The notes below the pieces were generated by a model. It did not search any database, had not been told where the DNA came from, and worked only from the letters and a program-made list of their open reading frames with translations. Of a stretch of 64,000 bases of DNA, positions 54,080 to 62,365 are shown in pieces. The stretch is from Microbacterium sp. LKL04 (GTDB lineage Bacteria > Actinomycetota > Actinomycetes > Actinomycetales > Microbacteriaceae). The position numbers and the translations under genes are program-made. The stretch is taken from the NCBI RefSeq assembly GCF_900102005.1, contig NZ_LT627736.1, positions 1,736,001-1,800,000 of the forward strand. Reading direction: 5' to 3'. The first letter of the stretch is position 1. Each line of letters opens with the position of its first letter.

Positions 54080-55314
54080 CCCGCCCCCGTCTCACGAAGG
54101 TGCACGCCGCCCTCGCCCTCGCCGCGCTCGGCGCACTCGTCCTCTCGGGATGCGTCGCGAAGTCCGAGGTCGCGAACGCGGATGCACTCACCGTCACCTC
54201 CACCGACTCGACGTGCGACGTCTCGGCCGCGTCGGCCACGAGCGGGACGCTGACGTTCGCGGTGTCCAACACCGGCTCGCAGATCAGCGAGTTCTACCTC
54301 CTCGCCGAAGACGGGCTGCGCATCATCGGCGAGGTCGAGAACATCGCCCCCGGTGCCGAGCGCACGCTCACCGTCGTCGCGCAGCCGGGGCAGTACAAGA
54401 CGCTCTGCAAGCCGGGCATGGTCGGCGAGGGAGTGGGACGAGCCGACTTCAGCGTGACAGGCGGGACCGTCGCCGCCACCGGCGACGACGCCGAGCAGAA
54501 GCAGAAAGCCGTCGACCTGTACGCGGCGTTCGTCAAGGACCAAGTCGAACAGCTCGTGCCCGCCGTCGACGCGTTCACGACGGCGTACGAGTCGGGGGAG
54601 GATGACGAGGCCCGCGCGCAGTTCCCGAAGGTGCGCGCATTCTACGAGCGCATCGAGCCGGTGGCCGAGTCCCTCGGCGACCTCGACCCGCGCATCGACT
54701 ACCGCGAGGTGGATGCCGTCGCGGAAGGCCTCGACTGGACGGGCTTCCACAGGATCGAGAAGGACCTGTGGGTCCCGAAGAAGGATGCGCTGAACGCGGA
54801 CGGCGAGACGCCGGCATGGCAGGACTGGGCTCCGTCGACGACCGAGGAACGTGCGACGTACGGCGACAAGCTGATCGCGGACGTCGGCGAACTCAACGAC
54901 TACGTGCACTCCGAGGAGTTCCAGAAGGCACTGGACGCCCAGGGCGTCGCCGGCATCTCCAATGGCGCGATCGCGCTGCTCGACGAGGTGGCCACCGGGA
55001 AGATCAGCGGCGAGGAGGACTGGTGGTCGGGCACCGACCTGTCCGACTTCGCGGCGAATGTCGAAGGCTCCAAGATGGCGTTCTCCCTCGTGCAGGATTT
55101 CGCCGCGGCCGCAGGCTCGGACGGCAAGAAGCTCTCGACCGAGATCGCTCGTCGCTACGACGACCTGGACGCCGCACTCGCCGCCCACGGCTCCCTCGAT
55201 GAGGGCTTCGTCGCCTACAAGACCCTCACCGAGGACGACAAGCGCGAATTCACCGACCTGATCAACGCTCTCGCCGAGCCCCTGTCCCGTCTCACCTCGA
55301 CCGTGCTGCAATGA
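54076..55314 (+). CDS. efeO: EfeO iron-uptake lipoprotein
   Basis: 412 aa. A lipoprotein signal ends in LVLSGC (Cys at about residue 28). A cupredoxin-like domain (about 35-140) is followed by the M75 peptidase-like imelysin domain with the HXXE motif in GFHRIEKDLW (about 225-234), the metal-binding part of EfeO. In E. coli this protein is periplasmic; here it would be anchored on the outer face of the membrane. A TAGGAGCATC site precedes the ATG, and both ends overlap neighbours. Confidence 0.93.
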   Translation: MTRPRLTKVHAALALAALGALVLSGCVAKSEVANADALTVTSTDSTCDVSAASATSGTLTFAVSNTGSQISEFYLLAEDGLRIIGEVENIAPGAERTLTVVAQPGQYKTLCKPGMVGEGVGRADFSVTGGTVAATGDDAEQKQKAVDLYAAFVKDQVEQLVPAVDAFTTAYESGEDDEARAQFPKVRAFYERIEPVAESLGDLDPRIDYREVDAVAEGLDWTGFHRIEKDLWVPKKDALNADGETPAWQDWAPSTTEERATYGDKLIADVGELNDYVHSEEFQKALDAQGVAGISNGAIALLDEVATGKISGEEDWWSGTDLSDFAANVEGSKMAFSLVQDFAAAAGSDGKKLSTEIARRYDDLDAALAAHGSLDEGFVAYKTLTEDDKREFTDLINALAEPLSRLTSTVLQ

Positions 55315-56615
55315 GCACCGAGGAATCGTCACCCGAGGAGGCCGCTCGACCGTCGCTCAGCCGGCGCGGCCTGTTCGGTCTGGCCGCCGGGGTCGGCGCC
55401 GCGGGCCTCGCGCTCGGCGCGGGTGCGGGCTCGGCGGTCGGCGTCGCGGTCGGGCGCGAGCGTGCGGAGCAGGAGGGGGCGGCATCCGTCCACCCGTTCT
55501 TCGGCACGCATCAGGCGGGCATCACGACGCCCATGCAGGACCATCTGCACTTCGCCTCCTTCGACATGATGGAGGGCACCAGCCGGGATGACCTGCGGTC
55601 GCTCCTGACCGACTGGAGCTACGCCGCGGCCCGGATCACGCAGGGGCTCCAGGTGAGCGCGACCGGCGCCGTCGGCGGATCACCCGAAGCGCCGCCGGAC
55701 GACACCGGTGAGGCCCTCGGGCTGCCGGCATCCGGCCTCACCATCACGATCGGCTTCGGTCCGACCCTCTTCGAGACGGAGGACGGAAAGGATCGCTTCG
55801 GGATCGCGTCGCAGCGGCCGCGCGGTCTGGCGAAGCTCCCCGCCTTCCTCGGCGACGACCTCGCGCCCGACGCGTCGAACGGCGACCTCTGCATCCAGGC
55901 GTGCGCCGACGATCCGCAGGTCGCCGTGCACGCGGTCCGCAACCTGAGCCGGATCGCGTTCGGGCGTGCGCGCCTGCGGTGGTCGCAGCTGGGCTTCGGC
56001 AAGACCTCGAAGACGACGGCCGCGCAGGCGACACCCCGCAACCTCTTCGGGTTCAAGGATGGCACCGCGAACATCCTGGCCGACGACACCGCCGCGCTCG
56101 CCGACCACGTGTGGGTCGGCGGGACGGACGATCCCGCCTGGCTCGCCGGCGGCTCGTACCTCGTCGCGCGGAAGGTCGCGATGCTCATCGAGACCTGGGA
56201 CCGCGTGCGGCTCTCGGAGCAGCAGCGCATCATCGGCCGCGACAAATCAGAGGGCGCGCCGCTGTCGGGCGGGAAGGAGACGACGGCGCCCGACTTCCGC
56301 ACGAAGGATGCCGCCGGCTCCCCCGCCATCGACCACGCCTCGCATGTGCGCCTCGCCCACCCGGACCTCAACGACGGCATCCGCATCCTCCGGCGCGGGT
56401 ACAACTACGTCGACGGCAACACCGGTCTCGGTCGCCTCGACGCCGGGCTGTTCTTCCTGTCCTACCAGCGGAGCCCCGACCAGTTCGTCACGCTCCAGCG
56501 CGCCCTCTCGACCGACCTCATGAACGAGTACGTCCGGCACATCGCGTCCGGGATCTGGGTGATCCCGCCCGGCGCGAAGAGCGGATCGTTCGTGGGAGCG
56601 GGGTTGTTCGCCTGA
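55311..56615 (+). CDS. efeB: EfeB, Tat-exported dye-decolorizing heme peroxidase
   Basis: 434 aa. A twin-arginine signal is at residues 15-55 (SLSRRGLFGLAAG, then a hydrophobic Ala/Gly stretch). The DyP motif is NLFGFKDGTAN with the catalytic aspartate (about 247-257), and a proximal-histidine region follows near HASHVRLAHPD-type sequence (about 340-352). EfeB is thought to oxidise ferrous iron or act on heme at the cell surface for EfeO and EfeU. It ends the operon. Confidence 0.93.
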   Translation: MSTEESSPEEAARPSLSRRGLFGLAAGVGAAGLALGAGAGSAVGVAVGRERAEQEGAASVHPFFGTHQAGITTPMQDHLHFASFDMMEGTSRDDLRSLLTDWSYAAARITQGLQVSATGAVGGSPEAPPDDTGEALGLPASGLTITIGFGPTLFETEDGKDRFGIASQRPRGLAKLPAFLGDDLAPDASNGDLCIQACADDPQVAVHAVRNLSRIAFGRARLRWSQLGFGKTSKTTAAQATPRNLFGFKDGTANILADDTAALADHVWVGGTDDPAWLAGGSYLVARKVAMLIETWDRVRLSEQQRIIGRDKSEGAPLSGGKETTAPDFRTKDAAGSPAIDHASHVRLAHPDLNDGIRILRRGYNYVDGNTGLGRLDAGLFFLSYQRSPDQFVTLQRALSTDLMNEYVRHIASGIWVIPPGAKSGSFVGAGLFA

Positions 56616-56657
56616 GGACGACCTCGGGTCGACGTGCGCACCCCGCCGGCGCGCGAA

Positions 56658-56690
56658 AGCGGGGAGCACGGTCCCCTCGTGCTCCCCGCT
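56658..56690 (+). terminator. Terminator after efeUOB
   Basis: A perfect 13-bp stem (56658-56670 with 56678-56690), a 7-nt loop, then CTTCTC. It is 42 nt after the efeB stop and also faces the convergent CsbD gene. Confidence 0.75.
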
Positions 56691-56735
56691 CTTCTCGCGC
56701 CACCCCCAGTTGCCCGATGGCGCGAGTGGTGAAGA

Positions 56736-56912
56736 TCAGTCCTTCTTGAAGGCGTCCTTCACGTTCTCGCCGGCCTTCTTCGCGTCGGCCTTGGTCTGGT
56801 CAGCCTTGCCCTCGGCAACGAGCTTGTCGTTGTCGGTGGCCTTGCCGATCGCTTCCTTCGCCTTGCCGGTGATGTCCTGGGCGGCGTTCTTGATCTTGTC
56901 GTCGAGTCCCAT
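56736..56912 (-). CDS. CsbD-family stress protein
   Basis: 58 aa, too short for usual ORF cut-offs. The reverse strand encodes MGLDDKIKNAAQDITGKAKE and continues as a Lys/Ala-rich, cysteine-free helix ending in KDAFKKD. The GKAKEAIGKAT segment and overall composition match CsbD/YjbJ-like small stress proteins, whose role is unknown. A GAAGGGAGAC ribosome site precedes the ATG. It follows the Asp23 cluster on the same strand and may belong to the same stress regulon. Confidence 0.82.
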   Translation of the reverse strand: MGLDDKIKNAAQDITGKAKEAIGKATDNDKLVAEGKADQTKADAKKAGENVKDAFKKD

Positions 56913-56973
56913 GAGGGTCTCCCTTCTGTGTGGTGGGTGGTTAACCGGTGCCTGGACCGGGGCTCGGGGCGGG

Positions 56974-57588
56974 TCAGCTGACCCGCGGTGCGTCGGTGGC
57001 GAGTCTGCTTCGCAGCCCCCCGTGGACGGAGATGTACGCAGCGGTTTCCGTGCCGGTCACAGCCGCCAGCCCGTCCATGACGCGGTCGACGTCGTCGACG
57101 AGGCTCCGGGGGTCGGCCCCCTGACGAGCCGTCACGCTCACGTGGAGGACAGGCTCCTGCTTGACCGCATGAGCCGTGACGGAGGCAGAGAGCACGCCGT
57201 CCTGACGGGCGAGGGAGTTCTTGACCGCGTCGGCGGCGAATCCCTCGGTGACGGTGACCCGGCCGAGCGGTGTCTGCGATCCGCTCGAGCGCAGGACCGT
57301 ACGGGTGCGACGGCTGACGAGGGTGGTGAGGCTCGCGAACAGCACGCCTGCGATGACGATCGCGACGGCTGTCGCACCGATCACGGCCCAGCTGAGCGTG
57401 GTGCCCGCGATCGTCGTGGCGTCGCCGGCGGCGCGGAGCCCGTCGACGACGGTCTTACCCGTCGTGGTCCACACGTCGGCCACGGCCGGGACGGCTGCTG
57501 CCGTCGCCGCCGCTCCCCCGCCGATCAGCAGGACGAGTCCGACGATCAGGACCACGGTGCGGTTCAGCGCTCGGTTCGTGCCGTTCAT
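56974..57588 (-). CDS. Membrane protein with AmaP/Asp23-like extracytoplasmic or cytoplasmic domain
   Basis: 204 aa. Two transmembrane helices (about 10-33 and 62-86) are followed by a soluble alpha/beta domain of about 115 residues (TVTEGFAADAVKNSLARQDG, then LHVSVTARQGAD). This resembles AmaP, the membrane anchor that recruits Asp23 in Staphylococcus. It overlaps the preceding gene by 4 nt. The anchor role is inferred from topology and context. Confidence 0.7.
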   Translation of the reverse strand: MNGTNRALNRTVVLIVGLVLLIGGGAAATAAAVPAVADVWTTTGKTVVDGLRAAGDATTIAGTTLSWAVIGATAVAIVIAGVLFASLTTLVSRRTRTVLRSSGSQTPLGRVTVTEGFAADAVKNSLARQDGVLSASVTAHAVKQEPVLHVSVTARQGADPRSLVDDVDRVMDGLAAVTGTETAAYISVHGGLRSRLATDAPRVS

Positions 57589-58169
57589 GCCACCTTCTCC
57601 TCGTCATCGGTGCGGTCGATGCGGACGCGGGTGCGGACGGGGCGCGCGAGCTTCAGCGAGGCGACCTCCGCCTCCGCGAACGACGCGACCTGGGACTTCT
57701 CGATCGGGATGCCTGCTCCCGGCCGGACGGAGACATCCACGCTGCGGTGGGCGACTCCGACGGTCACGCGGTCGCGGGCGATCCCCGTCTCGTCGCTCAC
57801 CCGCTGCGCCAGCGCCGAAGCGAGCACACCGTTGTCGATGACGGCGACGCGGCCGCCGGCATCCACTTCGTGCTTGGACAGGCGCCCCGGAGAGATGGCC
57901 AGGACGACGAGCCAGAGGCCCACAGCCGCCACGATCACACCTCCGGCGACACCGGCCGCCACAGGCGCGTTGCCCGGGAGCCCCGCCAGCCACTCCAGGG
58001 CGGTCATCGGCCGCATGAGCAGCGGAGTCTGGGACGCGAGGGCGAGGATCAGCTCGACCGCGACGTACAGGGCCAGCACGATCCCCACGAGGACGACGAC
58101 GGCGAACGCGACGCTGCGCGGCGAGTGGGTCTCGCGGCGGACGACGCGACGCAGCACGGGGGTGGTCAT
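57585..58169 (-). CDS. DUF6286-type membrane protein of the Asp23 cluster
   Basis: 194 aa. Two helices (about 20-45 and 70-95) precede a soluble domain (ISPGRLSKHEVDAGGRVAVI, then VSDETGIARDRVTVGVAHRS) similar in layout to the next gene's domain. Such genes are regularly found beside Asp23/Gls24 genes in actinobacteria. It overlaps both neighbours by 4 nt. Its function is unknown, presumably membrane attachment of Asp23-like proteins. Confidence 0.7.
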   Translation of the reverse strand: MTTPVLRRVVRRETHSPRSVAFAVVVLVGIVLALYVAVELILALASQTPLLMRPMTALEWLAGLPGNAPVAAGVAGGVIVAAVGLWLVVLAISPGRLSKHEVDAGGRVAVIDNGVLASALAQRVSDETGIARDRVTVGVAHRSVDVSVRPGAGIPIEKSQVASFAEAEVASLKLARPVRTRVRIDRTDDEEKVA

Positions 58170-58561
58170 CGCACACGCTTCCTTTCCGGCATCCGGGCAC
58201 CGGTGATGGTGATGTCGACACGGGCGACATCGCGCCCGAGGAGATGGGTCAGTCGCTCGCGCAGCTGCTCCTGCATCTGCGCAGCGCGCTCGAGGACGGG
58301 GACGGTGCTGCGCACCGCGTCCGGGTCATCGAGGTCGGGGACGGGCAGGGGGCTCGAAACCTTGAGAGCCATGCCGTCCCGCCGATCGGCGACACCCACG
58401 GAGACCTCGCCCCGCGGGACGCCGATGACATCGGCGGACACCGCCCGCGCGACGCCGACGAGCACACGCTCGGCGACATCGGTACGGCCGGCGACGCCGG
58501 GGGCCGCGGCGGCGGGTCGCACGGACCCGCCGCCCGCCGTTCCGTCGGTGTCGGTACGCAT
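58166..58561 (-). CDS. Asp23-cluster soluble protein
   Basis: 131 aa, no signal or membrane segment. After a low-complexity Gly/Ala stretch (about 5-25), residues 26-125 give a mixed alpha/beta pattern (DVAERVLVGVARAVSADVIG, SVGVADRRDGMALKVSSPLP, ERLTHLLGRDVARVDITITG) ending in the VxxVdItItG strand seen at the end of Asp23-like domains. The start overlaps the stop of the DUF2273 gene by one base. Asp23-like identity is a structural guess. Confidence 0.6.
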   Translation of the reverse strand: MRTDTDGTAGGGSVRPAAAAPGVAGRTDVAERVLVGVARAVSADVIGVPRGEVSVGVADRRDGMALKVSSPLPVPDLDDPDAVRSTVPVLERAAQMQEQLRERLTHLLGRDVARVDITITGARMPERKRVR

Positions 58562-58749
58562 CAGGAGGTGCGCCGTCCCGTGAAGGCGTCGGTGACGGCT
58601 CGGACGTCGAGCTTGCCCGACGCGATTCGCCCGATCACGGCGCCGATGGCCATGAACAGGGCGGTGAGGAGGAATCCCCAGAACCCGAACACGAGACCGA
58701 CGACGGCCAGGATGGCGCCGGTCAGGGCGCCGATGACAGTGGTGCTCAT
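58561..58749 (-). CDS. Small DUF2273-type membrane protein
   Basis: 62 aa with two hydrophobic helices (about 5-25 and 28-45) joined by GFWGF, and a short basic tail (IASGKLDVRAVTDAFTGRR). DUF2273 proteins accompany Asp23 and AmaP in Firmicutes and actinobacteria. It is tightly coupled to both neighbours (4-nt and 1-nt overlaps). Confidence 0.75.
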   Translation of the reverse strand: MSTTVIGALTGAILAVVGLVFGFWGFLLTALFMAIGAVIGRIASGKLDVRAVTDAFTGRRTS

Positions 58750-59219
58750 GAGACGCGCGACTCCTCGTGCTCCTCGTCCTCGTCACCCGGGATGTGCACG
58801 TCGTCGACGGTCACGTTGACCTCGACGACCTCGAGTCCGACGAGGCGGGTGATGGCGCCGGCGACGGCGTCCCGGACCTGCGACGCGACCTGGTGGACGG
58901 GCGTCGGGTACTCGACGACGATCGTGAGATCGACGGCAGCCTGCGTCTCGCCGACCTCGACCTTCACGCCCTGACCCAGGTCCGTCGCGTTGATCGCGTT
59001 GCGGATGGCGCCGAGAGCGCGGGCTCCGCCGCCGCCCAGGGCGTGCACACCGGGGATCTCACGGGCGGCGATACCGGCGACCTTGGCGACCACGCCATCG
59101 GCGATGACGGTCGTGCCGCTCGTCGCGGACGAGGTCTCCTCCGCAGTGGGGAAGGTGCGGTCGACGCGGCCGGTTCCGGTCACGGCGGGGGTGGTGGTCT
59201 TCGGGGTCTCGGTGGCCAT
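58746..59219 (-). CDS. Asp23/Gls24-family envelope stress protein
   Basis: 157 aa. A Thr-rich tail (1-45) precedes the canonical Asp23 domain: TTVIADGVVAKVAGIAAREI then PGVHALGGGG (about 48-78), VDLTIVVEYPTPVHQVASQV (about 102-121), and ITRLVGLEVVEVNVTVDDVHI near the C-terminus. An acidic tail follows. Such proteins form a layer under the membrane through AmaP. AAAAAGGAGACATC precedes the ATG. It is the core member of the cluster. Confidence 0.9.
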   Translation of the reverse strand: MATETPKTTTPAVTGTGRVDRTFPTAEETSSATSGTTVIADGVVAKVAGIAAREIPGVHALGGGGARALGAIRNAINATDLGQGVKVEVGETQAAVDLTIVVEYPTPVHQVASQVRDAVAGAITRLVGLEVVEVNVTVDDVHIPGDEDEEHEESRVS

Positions 59220-59298
59220 GATGTCTCCTTTTTCTCGAACGATCTTGTCGACGCGGGTTCCGCGTCTCGGGCCGTTGCTTTCGGCCTCGTACATAAGA

Positions 59299-59312
59299 GG
59301 GACCGGCGTCCC
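59299..59312 (-). terminator. Short hairpin between the two halves of the Asp23 cluster
   Basis: GGGAC-GCCG-GTCCC on the reverse strand, followed by TCTTAT. An A6/T6 run lies at about 59332-59337. The 139-bp gap between the genes at 59359 and 59219 may hold a terminator and a new promoter, neither secure. Confidence 0.3.
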
Positions 59313-59358
59313 GATTCGTCACAAAAAAGTTCGGAGAATCTTCGAGGAGAGGTTCGGC

Positions 59359-59709
59359 CTAGTGGATCCGGGCGATCTGGATGCTGATCTGCGCGTCCTC
59401 CGGGGTGTTCGTCAGGAGTGCATCGGCGACGCGGCGGGCAGCAGCGGGCGTGTTGTCGTGCGAGGCTGTCGCGATCCGTGCGGCGACGAGCGGCATCCCG
59501 TCCCGGACTGTCACCGCGATCTCCGCCATGCGGTCGTCGGCGGCTCCGGCGGCCGCCGCGATCAGCCCGGGGACGCGGCTGATGGCGGATCGGGGCGAGT
59601 AGACGTCGGTCACACCGTCGACGGCGCGGACGCGCGCGACGAGGTCGAGCTGGTCGGCCTGTCCGTCGGGGTTGTCCGCGGGGTGGTCGGTGGAGAGCGG
59701 TCCGGTCAT
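59359..59709 (-). CDS. Small Asp23-related protein
   Basis: 116 aa, soluble. The domain spans VARVRAVDGVTDVYSPRSAI, MAEIAVTVRDGMPLVAARIA and DALLTNTPEDAQISIQIARI, an Asp23-like or YloU-like pattern with a final alternating strand. The start at 59709 follows GAAGGGAAGG. It is 4 nt after the zinc-finger/Asp23 gene. No individual function is known. Confidence 0.65.
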   Translation of the reverse strand: MTGPLSTDHPADNPDGQADQLDLVARVRAVDGVTDVYSPRSAISRVPGLIAAAAGAADDRMAEIAVTVRDGMPLVAARIATASHDNTPAAARRVADALLTNTPEDAQISIQIARIH

Positions 59710-59713
59710 GTGC

Positions 59714-60292
59714 TCACGCCTTCCCTTCTGTTCCGTGGAGCTCATCCACGGCGACGTTGACGGCGGTGACATTCAGTTCGGTGTGCTCGGCGAGCACCCG
59801 GTAGACGAGGGTGCGCAGGGAACTCGTGAGTTCCGGGATGGACTTCCCCCAGGCGACGGATGCCGTGAGCTCGATGCGCACCGGAGCACCCGGGGTCTCG
59901 GCGTCGCCGACGATCTCGGTTCGGCCGAGGTAGATGCCGTCGAGTTCGTCGGCGCTCGATCGCACCAGGGAGCGGACGGCGCCCTCGGTGACCGTGATCG
60001 TGACGCGGGGGTCGGGGTGATGGATGGGGAAGCTGCGACCGGCGCGGAGCTCGGAATGGATGACGGAGAGGATCCCTTCGAACCAGCTCTCGGGAGGGCG
60101 CGGCATCCGCTCTGCGTCATCCGCCAGCAGGTCGCGGGACAACTGGCCGACGCGCTCGAGCGCTTCGATCGCGTTCAGGCAGTCGGGGCACGACTCGATG
60201 TGGGGGTCGCGCGGCGTGCGACCGGCCTCGACGTACCTGCTGAGGTGCTCGATGGTGCGGCCGCAGTCGAGCGCGGAGTCGTCGTCGGTCAT
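59714..60292 (-). CDS. Zinc-finger anti-sigma-like domain fused to an Asp23/Gls24 domain
   Basis: 192 aa. Residues 1-60 resemble a ZAS/zf-HC2 anti-sigma domain: Cys10, then HIESCPDC with the HX3CX2C zinc motif (about 31-38), then a helix (AIEALERVGQLSRDLLADD). Residues 85-190 form an Asp23 domain: VTITVTEGAVRSLVRSSADE, VRIELTASVAWGKSIPELTS, and ELNVTAVNVAVDEL at the end. There is no membrane segment. The ATG overlaps the stop of the ECF sigma gene (ATGA), the usual place of a cognate anti-sigma factor. The fusion would tie sigma release to the Asp23 layer; that role is inference. Confidence 0.78.
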   Translation of the reverse strand: MTDDDSALDCGRTIEHLSRYVEAGRTPRDPHIESCPDCLNAIEALERVGQLSRDLLADDAERMPRPPESWFEGILSVIHSELRAGRSFPIHHPDPRVTITVTEGAVRSLVRSSADELDGIYLGRTEIVGDAETPGAPVRIELTASVAWGKSIPELTSSLRTLVYRVLAEHTELNVTAVNVAVDELHGTEGKA

Positions 60293-60843
60293 CGCCATCC
60301 CTCCATCTCGATCGCGATGCTCGCCCGCGCGCGGGCGAGCACTCCTCGGACGGTGCTCTCGGTCATGGTCATCTCTTCTGCGATCTCGGCGTAGCTCAGT
60401 TCTGCGACTTCCCGCAGCAACCAGCATCGGCGTTGATCCTCCTTCAGTCGATCGAGCGCTCTCGACAGGGCTGCCAAGCGGTCGTTCTGGATGGCCGTCC
60501 GCTCCGGCTGCGCCTGCAACGACGCCGGGAGGATCGCCTCATCGAGCGGATCCTCCTTCGACCTGCGCGTGGCGACGGCGAGTGCCTCGCGGCCGGCGAT
60601 GCGCATGAGCCACGACCGGAAGGCCGCCGGGTCCCGGACGGTCGGCAACTGCTTCCAGGCCGTGACGAACGCATCCTGCACGACGTCGTCCGTGTCGGCC
60701 ATCGAGCCGACGATGCGGTAGACGTAGGCGCGGACCAGCGAGGAGTGACGCCGGAGCAACTCACCGAACGCGACCGCGTCGCCGTCGATGGCCCGCTCGA
60801 CGAGGATCCGGTCGGGAACATCGCGCGGACGAGAGGGCATCAT
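60289..60843 (-). CDS. ECF-type RNA polymerase sigma factor
   Basis: 184 aa. Region 2 (about 20-90): FGELLRRHSSLVRAYVYRIV, then ADTDDVVQDAFVTAWKQL. Region 4 (about 125-178): ALDRLKEDQRRCWLLREVAE, then LSYAEIAEEMTMTESTVRGV. No extra C-terminal domain. It directs polymerase to a stress regulon, probably including its own cluster. A GAAGGGAGAGC site precedes two consecutive ATG codons (60843 and 60840). The next gene overlaps by 4 nt and encodes a likely anti-sigma factor. Confidence 0.92.
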   Translation of the reverse strand: MMPSRPRDVPDRILVERAIDGDAVAFGELLRRHSSLVRAYVYRIVGSMADTDDVVQDAFVTAWKQLPTVRDPAAFRSWLMRIAGREALAVATRRSKEDPLDEAILPASLQAQPERTAIQNDRLAALSRALDRLKEDQRRCWLLREVAELSYAEIAEEMTMTESTVRGVLARARASIAIEMEGWR

Positions 60844-60942
60844 GCTCTCCCTTCGACGGGCCCGCCGGGATCGGCGCGCATGAGAGCACGGTAATCCGGC
60901 CGGAAGAGAGCAAGAACTTGTTGCGCAACGACGCGAGGATCG

Positions 60943-61968
60943 CTAAGCGAATCCGAAGAAGCCGCGAACCCGGGCGAGCGCCTCGCTGACTCCGGCATCC
61001 GATTCGGCGGGGAAGAGTGTCGCTTCCGGGATGCCGCGGCTGCCGGCAGCGAGCGACAGAGCCCACGTCCCGACGGCGACACCGCCGCGCAGGAGAACGG
61101 GACGCACCATTCCGTTGGCGGTGGGTCCGACCGTGAGCCGGTCGCCGGCGCCCATCCCGACCGACCGGTCGGCGTAGGAGAGGACGTACTCGTCGAAGGC
61201 GGGGAGGGCCACGGTCCCGACGAGGGTTGCCCCTCCCGTGTCGGGCAGGGCGAGCAGCCCGTCGCCGAACGAGATCAACCGTTCCTCGGCCCGATCGGCG
61301 GCGGCGCGGGCTGCACCCGCAGGCAGGCCGGCCCACCACGCGAAGTCGCTGCTCGACGCAGGCCCGTGCCCGCGGAGGTAGGCGATCAGGAGGTCCGCCG
61401 TCGGATCTTCCGAGGCGGCGCCGGGGGGAGGAAGGGCGACGAGGTACTGCTCCCGCGCGACGCCCTCCTCGCGCGGGACGACGGGGCCGAGGGCGAGGAC
61501 GCCGCGGATCGACAGCGCGGTGAGGATGCGGCTGCCCGCCGTGACCGACCCGGCGATGCCGTCTCGCTGGAGCGCGTCGACGAACGCCGCTCTCGTCAGG
61601 GGCCCTGCCGCGGCGAGCACGGTCCGGAAGACGCGTTCGCCGCGATCGAGGACCTCCGCGTCGATCCCGTACGCGCGCGCCTGCCGTTCGCCCGTGACGG
61701 CGAGGATGGCGCCGACGGCGGCCGGCTCGACGATGTGCAGGGTCCCGCGCTGCGTCCAGGCGCGCACGAGGCGTCCGTCGTCGAACGCGCGGTCGACCTC
61801 GCCGACGGTGACCTCGCCGGAGGTACGGATGCCGAGGGCCCACCGGCCCGCAGCGAAATCCTGCGCCTGCACCGCGAAAAGGCGGCCCGCGACGTCGGTG
61901 ACGGTCGCCGCCGACTCGGCGAGCAGGTGCGACCGGAGTCGCCGGCTGCGGACCTCTGCGGCATCCAT
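60943..61968 (-). CDS. AlkZ/YcaQ-like winged-helix protein (putative DNA glycosylase)
   Basis: 341 aa. It belongs to the HTH_42 family: LFAVQAQDFAAGRWALGIR (about 30-48) holds the QxQ/QxQD-type catalytic motif of AlkZ-like glycosylases, RAWTQRGTLHIVEPA follows, and three winged-helix units run through about residue 240 (for example AFVDALQRDGIAGS). AlkZ proteins act on alkylated bases or interstrand cross-links. The ATG at 61968 begins at the conserved N-terminus; one 42 nt upstream would overlap the next gene. Activity is inferred from the motif. Confidence 0.78.
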   Translation of the reverse strand: MDAAEVRSRRLRSHLLAESAATVTDVAGRLFAVQAQDFAAGRWALGIRTSGEVTVGEVDRAFDDGRLVRAWTQRGTLHIVEPAAVGAILAVTGERQARAYGIDAEVLDRGERVFRTVLAAAGPLTRAAFVDALQRDGIAGSVTAGSRILTALSIRGVLALGPVVPREEGVAREQYLVALPPPGAASEDPTADLLIAYLRGHGPASSSDFAWWAGLPAGAARAAADRAEERLISFGDGLLALPDTGGATLVGTVALPAFDEYVLSYADRSVGMGAGDRLTVGPTANGMVRPVLLRGGVAVGTWALSLAAGSRGIPEATLFPAESDAGVSEALARVRGFFGFA

Positions 61969-61981
61969 TCGTCGGCCCGCG

Positions 61982-62323
61982 TCAGGCCGTCGCGTACGGC
62001 TGGAGCGCATCGACGACGGTGGCGGCGAAATCGGCGCTCGCGCCCCAGTCGAAGCGGAACAGAGCGCCCTCCCCGCCGCCCGAGCCGCGGAACACGACCT
62101 TCGACGGACCCGCGAGGTTCTCGAGGAGCACCGTCAGCGAGGCCCGACTGCTCGTGCGCATGTAGTACTTCTCGAAGATCAGCAGCGCGCTCTGATGCCC
62201 GGCATCCGTCGCCGTCGCGTGCTGTCCCACGCACTCGACCGTCATCCCCGACGACTGCACGTGGTCGAGGACGATCCGGGCAGCGTCGAACGGCGTGAGG
62301 CTGATCTCCATCGTCTGCAGCAT
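61982..62323 (-). CDS. DUF6054-like small protein
   Basis: 113 aa, soluble, no signal. MEISLTPFDAARIVLDHVQS (about 5-24) is followed by ALLIFEKYYMRTSSRASLTV and SKVVFRGSGGGEGALFRFDW, ending in a helix. The pattern resembles DUF6054 proteins; the function is unknown. CACACT ends 6 nt before the ATG on this strand, a possible leaderless -10. It is probably co-transcribed with the AlkZ-like gene 13 nt downstream. Confidence 0.65.
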   Translation of the reverse strand: MLQTMEISLTPFDAARIVLDHVQSSGMTVECVGQHATATDAGHQSALLIFEKYYMRTSSRASLTVLLENLAGPSKVVFRGSGGGEGALFRFDWGASADFAATVVDALQPYATA

Positions 62324-62359
62324 GATCGCAGTGTGCCACGGCGCGCCCTTCCGCGTGCC

Positions 62360-62365
62360 TATACT
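62360..62365 (+). promoter_or_regulatory. -10 box upstream of the ThDP enzyme gene
   Basis: TATACT, the best -10 match in the window. It implies a leader of about 110 nt before the ATG at 62484. The leader can fold small hairpins, for example GTGCTC with GGGCAC around 62394-62412. No known riboswitch was recognised. Confidence 0.5.

Noticed and set aside
62330..62335. CACACT as a firm leaderless -10 for the DUF6054 gene
   Set aside because: The spacing fits but the first base departs from TANNNT and no -35 is visible, so it is only mentioned in the gene entry.
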